Below, piece after piece: positions 34,656-46,500 of a stretch of DNA of 64,000 nt. The notes under the pieces are model-generated. The model ran no database searches and was not told the DNA's origin. It saw only the letters and a program-made list of their open reading frames with translations. The translations under genes were made by a program, and so were the position numbers. The stretch lies in assembly GCF_000224145.3 (NCBI RefSeq), contig NC_020177.2, positions 2,745,649-2,809,648 of the forward strand, written 5' to 3'. This DNA comes from Ciona intestinalis (taxonomy: Eukaryota > Chordata > Ascidiacea > Phlebobranchia > Cionidae). Position 1 is the stretch's first letter; the number at the start of each line of letters is the position of its first letter.

Positions 34656-36049
34656 CGCCCAGTAGTTTTATAACCGTTTGTTTATAACCGCTTGTTTGCC
34701 ATAGCTCGGTGCTCGATCCGTTATTTTTTACAGAGTTTATTTTGTACACTATATTGTGGTCTCTCTTGCACTGTAATTTTTTCTACCCGTTTTCAAAGAA
34801 AGTTTCGCAAATTTCATGGAATTCGAGTTCACAGTGGTCATTTAAAGCAGGTTTACATAAAATATTTTATTTCTATTTAACTAAAATTTAAGGATAGCCA
34901 GAAATTTGGTGTAAAGTGTTTATAGTTTTACTGAATTAGGTTCGAAACGATTTTTGACAAGGAAAATTTAATCCACATTTCACACAAGCTGGAGAGAGTG
35001 ATCGCTGCGAAACCGCTTTTAATTTTCTTACAAAATCCACTAAGCAAAAATTTCAAGTAAAGTTTTAATCAAAGTTACAATTTGAGCGTTGATTCAAATC
35101 AGTTAAGATAAATTTAGTTCTTTCAGCCGAACACACTCCTACAAGACAGGTTCTGACCCATTTTCCCTCGCATCTGCCTTTTGAGTTGTTGATTCGGTTG
35201 TTTTTCAGCAGTTAGAACTTGCGATCGTGACGCAACAGCAATTCGAGGGGTTTTATTGTTCGGTTGCTAGGCACGTAAATGGGTCGATGGCTGTTTAAAA
35301 TAGGAAGTCTACGATTTTATGACGTCAAAAATGAAACGCTTCTGTTGATCATCGTCGGACGGAAAAATTGTGGTGGCAACATAAAAATTCTGATTACATA
35401 CTTTGAATGTATTTATAGACATTGTGTTTACTGTTTATGATGCAATAAGCGATTCTCTTGCGAAATATCGATCGTCCTAATTTAGGGTAATGGAAAATTT
35501 TAAGTAAAAATTGGCGTAATTTTTCAGGGCAGTGGCGCGAGGAACCATAAATTCTTTTATTTCCTTGAATATTTATTTTGTTTAATAAATATTAATCAAA
35601 ACAGCACGGTAATATAATGATCATAGATTCGTATTGTAAGTCTTATTAGGTTACAGCGAAATGCGTGGTTAATTATCAGATATACATAGAATTGGTTGTA
35701 TCTCTCTCGGGGCGATGCTGCATTTTCAAATTCGATGTACGTCATATTTAATATCGCGCTGCCTTGTTACAAAACATATTTACATCTGTCATCTTGAGTC
35801 GGCATATTTACATCTTGAGTGTTTTCGCGTTTACTGCCGTCAATTGCTTTTTAAAAATGGCTAAATAATTTAAATTAGATCAACTTTAACCTTTGGTTGT
35901 GCAATTATCTTGTGGAAATTTTAAGTAGAAAATTTATTAAATAAAATTGGGTAACTGTTAGTAATATTTAGCATGTGTACTCCGCGTGAAACTTCCGAAT
36001 GTAGTTACTCTGCTCGTTTGGAAAACTGCGGGGTGTTCATGTCCTGATT

Positions 36050-37542
36050 TCCCTTATTGCGCCATCAAAAGTTGCGCCACCTCTTCAATGAAGCGGGACC
36101 GCCATTCAAAGAGAATAGAAGAAAGACTCGGGAGGAGATTTTAATTCTCTTTATTGCGCGGTCCCGATCAGCTGGTGCCGGCGAACAAATCTGATTGGCT
36201 GGCAGCGTCACCACACTTGTTTTCGAGTGTACTGCTGGTCAGGCCGGCGATAGAGGAAAATTACTGAACGGTTTTGTCTTCAATCTCTCTCTACTCGGTC
36301 AGCTGCGAAGTTGAAAGATCGGGCTTGTTACAGCGAAATTCGTTGACCCACACAAGAAAGTGATTACTTACAGATAGCGGCGAAAGGGCTTTATTAAGTG
36401 CAACAATAGTTTATGTACGTTAGATTGCTATCGCTAAAATGCCGCAAGGCAGAAAAAGGCACACGTGTTTTGTAATGCCGCTATAAAATTTATAGGCCCA
36501 AGTTTACTTCCCGAAATATTTGCATTAGGGTTTCGATACAAGAACTAGCAAATGTTGTCATTTGCTTGTACCAGAACGATCAAATGTTGTCATTTGCTTG
36601 TACTACGAATGTATATTTCAGTTGCGGCATTGGCACCCAAACGGCCGGTACATTAATTTTGAAAATGGACTTGCACTAAACATACAACTCGTTTATTTGC
36701 CGAGCTGTCAGTCTTGGCGAACATGCTTCGTCAGCGATATTAGCACAAGCCTTAGGGAGACAAACAGTTATGTGGTTTATGCCAGTAAGACGTAACTAAA
36801 AACAGCGACAGATTCAGAGAAATTTCACGAACTGTCGTACGCATGTTTTGGTTTAGTTGTTATTTCCTGTATGCGAAAATCTTATGACATACAGCTTCTT
36901 TTACAATTGTGAAAAAGTTCATTCAGCTATGTAGTACCGTATAGGAAACTTGTTAGTGTATTGGTATGACATTTATTGGTGAGAAGAGAAGAGCAATTTT
37001 TGCAATGGCAGACATAAATTTTTAATGTGTAAACTGTTTTTAGTGGAAGTTTTGTGGCTGAAAGTGAATAAATGGTAGCATCAGCATTGTAGGTTCGGGT
37101 TGAGGTCTGCTTCAGCAAACATATTCCTGCGTATGGTGTACTTTAGGGGTCGAAAGCAGACATGAGGTTTCAAAAGTTTAAAGTCAATTATTAATTTTAG
37201 TTTAAATTTCCTTCTGTTGTCACTGAAATATTTGAAGAATTTCTTTGGTGGGGATGTTGGTAAATACTAAAATGGTTAAGAAGAATCTGGGCACAAATTT
37301 GGGCATAAACGGAAATGTGTTTTACATTCAAATGCTTACTATCTCATTTTTTTGGATTAAATAAACATGTAAACCATGTCCGAACTGTTATGTCCGAACT
37401 TTGTTGTGTTTTGGCACGTTAACACTTTCGCCAAAAATTCATTTAAGAATACACCAATACTTGGGACTCATTTGTAAAGAGTGTAATTACTTTTTAAATG
37501 TAGATAGTTTTTTTACAGAGTATTAGATTGCTTGTAATTTCA
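36050..37542 (+). promoter_or_regulatory. Candidate sestrin promoter and 5' leader
   Basis: A GC-richer patch at 36050-36330 has an inverted CCAAT box (GATTGGCTG at about 36192) amid unique sequence. At 36549-36571 and 36581-36603 a 23-base element is duplicated with a 32-base offset; each copy is a palindrome CAAATG-TTGT-CATTTG, a pair of E-boxes. A transcription start cannot be placed from sequence alone. Confidence 0.35.
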
Positions 37543-40500
37543 ATGGATCAAAACGCTACTTCCCTTTCCCTGGCTCTTGAAAAGCACGAGTTAAGCTGCA
37601 TTCCTACTCCACATTACAACATCAACGGGATAACTCCTTCGGAGTCTTCGTCCTGTCGTGTGGATGCCACAAGCCAATCCTCTCCTTCTGGAGATTGGCT
37701 CGGGAGCAGAAGGAGCAGCAACTTTTCCTACTCCTCGGAGAGAGATGTTTTCGACGATTACGCTCTGGAATCACCAGAGGAGTTGACGTATGATGCTGCT
37801 CAGCGGTTGTTTGAGCAATTGTCAAACAAAGACGAATCAATTCGGAAACTGGGCTTAAATAACCTAACGAGATCCATTTTTATCTGGGTCAAATCTGACT
37901 TTCCGCAGCTAGACAGCAATGATAATTCTCCGCGACAACGGTTAGGCTCTGCAAGTGACCGTAGGGGTTGGGACAAAACTCCTCTGTCCCGACAAGGTTC
38001 TTCCGAATCGGCACCAGCCACAGTGCCCAACAGCCCACACAGCGAACCAGCCCGAATTGTCCAGCAAGCTCTTGCCTCTCTGCTCCGATTGAGCATCAGA
38101 TGTCCTTTCTCTGATGTGAGGGACCGATGTTCAGAAATCCTCCGCGATTTAAAGGTTAGTTTTAAGTTTTCAGACTTAGTCATGTTTTATTGTTTTTTTT
38201 AACGTATAGTTCAGCCTGTTCAGGGTATGTTAACGCACACTTATAATCAAAATGCAAAATATACAAATTCAAAATGTGTGTTATAGAAAAGCAAAAGTGC
38301 CAATGCCGCATGCAAAGCTTTTCGTACCCACCGGATATATTAATACACCACAAGTTTTCAATTTGAACAAACAGTCGCAGCTGTGCCACCAATGCAAAAA
38401 CAAATGCAGCGTTGACCGTGCAGGGTAATAATAAAAGTGCAGAGCAGGAAACCCAATGATTGGCACAAGATTTTTGCTCTTTGCGTGTTTATCTCTTTTA
38501 ACCTAACCGTTTGATGTCCATCATTTTCAACAACAAAAAGTTTTATTCTAGGACAGATAGGAAATTCTTTGTATAATTTTATTAGTGTCTAGTGGGTTTA
38601 TTTTTTCCGAATATTCAAAGGAAATTGTGGCTTTTCATAGTTTTCATGCCTTCCTTCAGTCTTATTTGCAGCCAGTAAATAACTTCTCTGTTTTCTAAGT
38701 CGCCACAAGCTGTGACATGGCCATTTGATCTTGCTATTCTATTCCATTGAATCAGTGTATCAAATTGCCTAAAGCACAAAGGCTGAAACAGCCGGTTTGA
38801 AAGCTGTGCACATTTATTTCAGTGCTATAATATTAATCCAATTAAACTGCTGTGAAAGCAATAGTAATTTGTTATGGACACAAGCACAGCTATATAGTTG
38901 TAAGTAATAAACTTTATGGCCCTCGCACCATAGTATGTATTATGCATTTAAAACAACTATTGTGAAAGCATAAGGTTCACAAAATTATACAAGTACATGC
39001 TGTATCTTTTTTGGTTGTTAAAATCTTTGATTTATACATATTAGGAAATTAAATCAATTTATTCGTCTAGGCTACTTAATAAATTTCTCTAATTTACTTC
39101 TCTACCTAACGGAAAATTTTATAAACCATCACTAGTTTGCTTGTAATTCTGTTATGGCAAACAATTGAATTAGTAAATTAATTTTTTTACGGCAACACTG
39201 TTCATCAAAACAGAAAATTTTTTAAACACGCTATCGAATTTGAGTGTTGCCACCAAGAAAAAAATATTTTTTTTCTTTTCTTTACTGGCAGCACTGCAAT
39301 CCCTCCCGAAAGAGAAGTCATGTGACCCCAAATGCCGGTAAACATCCCTCTCTCGCTTTGTTTTCGTGTCCGCAGTTCGTTGCTGAACGATTCTTCCAAA
39401 AACAAGATAGCATTAGATATTTGATAGATTGTAGTATCCGCTGCAGCATTGTTGCGCTGCAAAATGAAAAATCACACCACAGTATTATAGTGCAGCAACG
39501 AGTAGTCGGACGTACCTACAACGTACTTTAATCGGCAATTTTGGCAAGTATTATACAAATTGATGCCGAGAATCAATATATTGTGATATAAAAACCGACA
39601 TTCACGTCTTAGTTTGGCGTGCTGTATTAACAATGCGGTGATTTTATTTGCTCTCTTCGCGGTTTGTTTCTTTTCTCTAGGAGAAAAACGTCGTTCTTTT
39701 ACTTTAAGAATGTGGTATAAGTGTGTGACCTACTTTCCAACGTGATCCAAATTTTTGCCCCTTTTTTTACTGCTTACTATCTCGCCGCGTAACTTTATCG
39801 GTTATTGACAGCCTTCGATGTATTTGCGCCGAACACTCCTCGCTGTATTTCCCAAATTCAAAACAGCCAAATTAATTGCCTCCAATTAGCAATGATCACA
39901 CTGTTATATGCCCGGAATGCAAAACGCGCAATTTCTACATTATTATAATCGCTGTGCGCGTGGGTATAAATTACTGCTAGCTGGATTTATGCCAGAATAC
40001 CAATTCTCTGTAACTGTATATACTTTGATCAAATTCTGCTGTTCTTGCCGTTTTAAGGGAGTATTCGACCAATATTACTTATCTAATTTATCAAAGCCTT
40101 GCTATTGTACATCGTGTACACCAGGAGGAAATGTCAAATCAATTGTTCAGCTTTCTGTTTGTTCGTTGCAATGATGGTGCACTGTGCGCTGACGCGGTTT
40201 TTACCAAAAGCCAAAATAGACAATACAAATTAATTACACCTGCAAACCAATATGGCAACCGTTTAAAAATTCAATTCAAGATTATACTCGTACCGGCACG
40301 CCCTCTGTATACGAAAACAGACACGCTTTCCAGCTGGCTAAAACCATTGTCCTTTATCAGTGTATATTTCTTAGGAAAGCTTAGAGCATGATAAGCCATT
40401 TCGTTTATTACAGCATTTTGAAACGCGACCGTTTGCAAATCCAAGGTCACTTTGGCTTTGTTGTTATTACTTCGTAGCTTAGATTCCCTACTTACAGTTA

Positions 40501-43500
40501 TGTATGACCACTATGACGTCATGAAAAGCCTCTCGCGGAAGCTCAACAAACAAATGACTCCTTGTTTATCCTACGTATGTTGTTGTTGTTGTTAGTATAC
40601 TGCATGTCAATTAACGCTTCGTATTCACGAGTCAGCAATACGAGTTACCCGTAAACACATTCTTACTAACACTAACACACCTTCGTTTAACTACAAGCTA
40701 ATTAGGGGAAAATGGCAATAAGATTTTGTTTTTAGCCCTAGCGGGCTACAGCCTTGTTTTTGGTTACATGTTACGTCGAAAGCCAGAAAGGCATATGCAC
40801 ATCAGTATGTACGTAGGTCTAAGGTCTATATCGACGTTGGTCTATATTAGTTGCATATACACCCGCCACTGCGCACCATGTGACGTCATAATCTGCTGTA
40901 AAATCCAATCCGTGGGCACAGTATGAGTCCATTATGTGCGTAACTGGCCCCAGACTCCAATGTGTACCCGGTATTCTATATTTGCCGTTCTATTAAAAGT
41001 AATCGGATAGAAATCTGACAAGGCTGCCCCGAAAGTGTCTGCAGTCGCCGCTAATGAACGGGATTATCAATTTTTCGTTGTTCCACTCTGGTTATGCGCG
41101 CATATCCACTAGGGCAGAAAATCTATATCCCTACTGGTGACACTGGAACGAGTCATTAGTGTGAGAACATTGTGTGAAAGTTTGCTGTTACCTCGAAGTG
41201 CATTTCCAACGTTTAAACCGAACACGACTTTATGCCATGCAAGAGTTGCGTCACTTATTTACCAACGTGGTATAACTCCATCAGGGGTGCCAAGTCTGTG
41301 CGTAAATACAGCTCATTTTTCTGTCTCACGCCACTTCTCGTTACATAATGGAAAATTACTGAACCATTTCCAGTCTGGGGTTTACCCCAGTTTTTTACCC
41401 GAAAATTGTCATCCGTTTTTCGCGTATTTTCTACCATGTGCAATGTACAGGTCACATTTTTTTCGGTTGGTCGTGAGTTAGGTTCACTTCGTGTGTGACG
41501 TCACTAAATGACGTCATTAACAGTAGTTGATGACAGGACGAGCGGAAGTTAAGTTTTATATGATTATGATTTCGTGCACGCTTTGCAATTGGGCGAGATA
41601 AGAGGCGTGTTATATCTTTGTTTCTTCAATTCTCCGAACGCCACCTTTGACTTTTTGTTTCTTTGTTATCTTGTACCTCGTTCGATTGAGGTTACTGTTG
41701 GTCAAAGATATGTTTAGTTTCCGTGGGTGTCGTTTTCATTTCTTCTATTCTATAACCTGTTGTGAGCTATATATGATGTGTTTGGGCCATGTGTAGTGTC
41801 AGTTACGTAGCTGTCTTTCTGTAAACAGTTTCATACAGGCGTCGATTTCAAACCGTAGCTTTACACTAGATTTATATTTAGTTTGTGGAATATTAACGAA
41901 AAAACGAAAATAATTTTACGGCATGCTTAAATGTTACTTTATAAATCAGTAACCGTATTATGATTTAGTTATGTTCGCGAACAGGAGACAGTTTAATAAT
42001 TTAAGAGAGGTTTTCAGGCAAGATCTCCGTTTAATTTACCCCCGGTATATTTCGCAATTTCCACTTTAAAATTACCATTGTGCTCCAGACGCCGCGATTA
42101 CGAAATTCCGCCGGTTGCGAAATATCCTCTAGATCGGCGCTTTGTTAAAGCGTCTATGTTTTATTTTATGATATTACCAAATGTTATTTTGTATTATTTG
42201 AATAACTTGTTTTTTACTATAAATCGCTCGGAATTCGGAAAATTCTGTAATTCTTATTTGACAGAGTTTCGTCATTTTCGTTTGTCTGATGCAATCTTTC
42301 GTGTTTGTTCTCATTTTCCTCTTATTCTCTTTACCTTCTCATCGTTGCTCTCGAGAGGAAAGAGAAACAAAGGCCTGTCTCTCTTCGTTCTCTCGTTTTT
42401 TTCATTAGTGATATGAAAGAGAAAAAAGCAAGCAGTAGAGAGAAGTAGTTGTCGGTGAATCCATTTTTCAGAATGAGGTACAGTGTTCACTAGAACTAGG
42501 CTTGCTGAGAGCTGCAATTTTGGAAAGTAATTACGCAGTATAATTACCGAGCACTTGACTGTTGTTCTAATTAGAAATAGCAGTGTTTATAACCGCAATC
42601 CCTTAGTACAGCCAGGCAGCAGCAAATTTATTCAGTGAATAGCTTACAGAACTAACAGTAGATTACTCTGTGTGTTTTGCGGTTAGTGTTGGACTTTGTA
42701 TATTTATGAGGATTCTTAACGTTCTGAATATTGCTATTTGCGCCTTATCTTAATACAGTGCATCTCAAGTTACATACAGTCAGCTGGTCTGCCCTCTGTT
42801 CGTTTTGGGGTGAGCATGACAAATAGATCTAATAAACCCTTTTACTTTTATAGAGTTTTTGTTAAGTAATATGGTAACTGTGCCCCTATGAGTTCATAAT
42901 GCTGCGTAATATGACATATCTGCCTTCACCGTCATCATCACCAGGTTCTTTAACATTTCACGGCAATCTTGGCCACCCTAGCCCACCCCTCAATATACAG
43001 GACAGAATACGCGTTGTTACTTCACCATCGCTAAGCGACTCAGAAGTGAGCTTGAACGACTTGTCTCGCGCGTGGAAATCGTCGGGCAGAAAAAACAGGG
43101 AACAAATTTCACCAAGGCCGCTAGTATCAAGACAAGAGTCTGAGAAAAGCGTTAAACGCGTCACCTTTGACAGCAGCAGTGTTCATCAGTCGTCAACACG
43201 ACGACGGCGACGTTCAGCTATCAAAGTAACCACAGGCTTCAACGTTTCAGAAGTCCCAAGTACTGTAACTACTCCTACAGAGTGTTCGCGGTGTGGTGAC
43301 GCCGACTGTGCGACTTCGCCTACAGTCAAACCAGCCAAACTTTCACAAGAGCACTGCGTAGCGCAGGACCGCTTCCCAAACACCGCCTCGCCTGTTCGCA
43401 AAGCCTTAGATAGGATAACTGAAACCCCTAACCCTGGGAAATCCCCCCAGGACCCCTGCCCGTCGTGCAATCTCTTAACCGCTTCACCTCAATTCAAAAT

Positions 43501-46500
43501 GCCAGGTTTATTGAAAGGAAATACTGAAGACGAGGTGCGTTCCCATTATGTTCTCACAATGCGACTTGTTCTGCGGCTGCAATTTCGAATGCAGGAAGCC
43601 CTTTGTTGGCGTGTGCTTCTCTTTATTACGTCATAATGCTATAATCGGTCCATTCGTTGCCATGGTATCCCACCTGTGACAACGAACCGTGTGACGTCAT
43701 AAAGGCCTTTACCGGAAATTGGGAACTACTTTTAATGCCTTTTTTTTGTGACATCATACAGCACTGTCAACGCCCACGCGCGCCAGCCAGTTAAAATCCC
43801 GCGTTCATTTCACTGTATTTAATTGTCATGATGACGCAAGTGAACATGCAGTGCTACTTCTACTTGCATACGTGACCAATAACAGTTGTTATTTCTCGGG
43901 AAAGGCCTCACATTTCTAGCTACTTTTCTTAACTTAGGCAAAAACCCATGGTCATACTGATTAGGCTGTAATCACTTTAGCGTAGTGTGATGGCTTATAT
44001 GTGTGTGTGTTTTTTGTGGGTACGATTGGGACCCGGGATTTAGGCCAAAGTTGGCCCATTACCCCTATAACCGTTGTACCACAGCATGGAATTAAAGGTT
44101 GTTGCATTCTCAATGGTATAGGCTACCACGCTTCCCGGAGTTACCTAGGTTTTTACATTATCTTTTTATTTGCAGGACAAAAACGTTGTTGTTCCCACAC
44201 CGGTTCGTGTCGACGTAAGTCGGTTCATTCCAAGAGACGAGGTGAGTTCGCGTGTACAAAATAACATAATTGTATAACAGTATTATTTACCAATTTACGG
44301 TAAAATATATTACCATCACGGTCCTCACGGACATTTTAATGGAATACATACGCCATTTCGGTACTAAAATCAAAGGTTTTAACGTTAAACATTACTGCGT
44401 TGACTCCATCACGCAATTTTGCCTTCATTTTTTAGAACAATTTACCATGGGATGACGAAACGTACGCGTAGTTTTCTGTTACGAAAAAAATTGGCTGTGA
44501 TTTTAAAATCTGTTTCGATTTTTTTGTTTTGCCATATTAGTTCCGTTGCCAACGCTAATACCACTATGGATCGTTGATAAAGCTACATAGCCCCGAGCTA
44601 CTGTCAAGGTTGAAAGTTCGGTCTAAACAGATTAATGGTTTACCATACCGCAAAACAATCCCACGTTTTAATCGCAGCGTCAAATTAACCAAACGAGGCA
44701 ATACGTGACCATTTATTAAAAGATAAAATTACCGTTTTGTAAAATTCGTAAGCCTAAAGCGGTACTCGAAATTGCAGCTCGGCTGTATCAATATACATGG
44801 TTAATTTTATTACTGTTATATGCGCCCGATATTATTTTATTTAATGTCAACAAAATCGACGTTTTTTGATATACCATGGCCTTGACGGCGAACGCGATTT
44901 TGTAAAATATTGCAACCATATACGAAATGGTGGCCCGGTAAATCGCTGATACGACTCCGTGCGTATTAATGAAACGTAAGTACGCTTTTTGCTTGCGTGA
45001 CCTATTTCTACTTTGTAGCCACACCGGTACCCAGATGTCATCTGTAATAAAAACGATTTAGTCTCAGTTGGTTGCCAGTTTGGTTTTACGAAGAGAGTTT
45101 CGTCAGCGCGATTTTTGCCGACCCAGCAATATTTAAAGTGTGTGTTATGTTTACTAACGACAAACATACCATGTTGATACAGTCGATTTTTACCGCGGGG
45201 AAATATGGTGTGTTTTCCCGGTCAAGGACCAAACAGAAAATTCCCTGGGAACAGCGAAAGTTTAACCTTATAGGGCGACCTACGTTTGACAGCTTAATGG
45301 TCAATTAATAATCTCACAATTGAAAACGAGCATTTGCGAGTTTTAGTCACGTATGGAACTTTTTTTATGCGCGCATTTCCTATCTCATTAGGGCTTTTAT
45401 TCGGTAGTTTCGTTTAGATTTTGAAGTTGAAGTTTTACTCGTGTTTCTTACGCCTCGAAGCGGGATGTCCTCTTTTGAACATGTGTTCTACATTCGAATT
45501 TCCGCGTAATGGTAGCGCTTGTTACTAGTTCCCTAATTTTGTCATTCCTGTAACGTGGATCCAACGTAGTGCAGCATTTAGCAGCGAATTAGACTTTGCA
45601 ATCGACGTTGACGTCAATATACATACAACGGCCCGCTAACGTTAAAGGTGACTTTGTGGTCGTATATTATCCACAGAACGGATTGTGACGTCATATAACT
45701 TATTACATGTACGTTAAGTGTAACCTTGGTATGTATGGCAAGATTAACGACTCATTCTTCATTACACGTTCTGCTGATGGTAAAGGATCACGACGTTGCC
45801 GGCGCGGCAATGGATGACGACTGGCTACGTCACAGGACGTGACGTTTGCGGGAAGTGTTTTCTGTATTTTTCCATTCACTGCCTTTTTTCTCTTGTCGTC
45901 TCTCAGACGGGTCACGCGAGTTTACGCAATGCGCAATATACAGTAGCATGCATAGCGGGAGACGAACAATTGCCGCGCCCGGCGTACTCCCGTTTCACCG
46001 AACAAAAGAGGACTACCTTCAAGTAATCTATTTTTTTCCAACGTTGCATAATTCCCAATTCTTCGTCACATTTATCTGATAAATTTTACCGCCAAGCCGG
46101 TGTACTCCCTTCACCAATGGCGGGCGCAATCGATTTATCTCCGCATTTTAATTAAAATACGTACTCCTTAACTTTGTCGGCCCGTAGCAATTAAAGTAAA
46201 CTGCCCAGCCAAAAATGTGTTGCAACATTGCGAAGAAATACCCTTTCCGCAAGAAAATCGTAAGCGCGCTAATTCCGGTGTTGCAACATCATCAGGCAAC
46301 GGGCAAGTCTGGGCCTGCCCGGCGGTCGCATTTCGGAAACGGTATGTTCAATGGACAACCTGTTCTTTTTTATCTCTTTACATCGGAAATATGTGTAATC
46401 CAGCCGATCAGAGAACTTATTGCGTATGTGTGAACAGTATTTAATACGGCGCTGTCCAGCTGTATGCCCCGTGTGTTTAGTGTTGTATGATATCCACGCG

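Larger units (their letters stand above)
34182..37542. other. Intergenic region between ARMC2 and sestrin
   Basis: The first 150 bases are ARMC2 3' UTR rich in TGACGTCA-type palindromes. A 70-codon minus-strand frame lies at 34443-34655. From about 35000 the sequence is unique with no MITE or SINE. The stretch from about 36050 is GC-richer and looks like the sestrin promoter and leader. An acceptor-like 'tttttttacag' ends at 37518, 24 bases before the sestrin ATG. Confidence 0.55.

Noticed and set aside
36719-36728. p53 half-site (GAACATGCTT) upstream of sestrin, a known p53 target family in vertebrates
   Set aside because: Only one 10-base half-site, with no second half within usual spacing; such degenerate half-sites are common by chance.
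44847-45167. 106-codon minus-strand frame inside a sestrin intron
   Set aside because: No similarity to a known family, no splice or promoter context, and overlapping frames on the other strand. It is within the range expected by chance for six frames over 64 kb.
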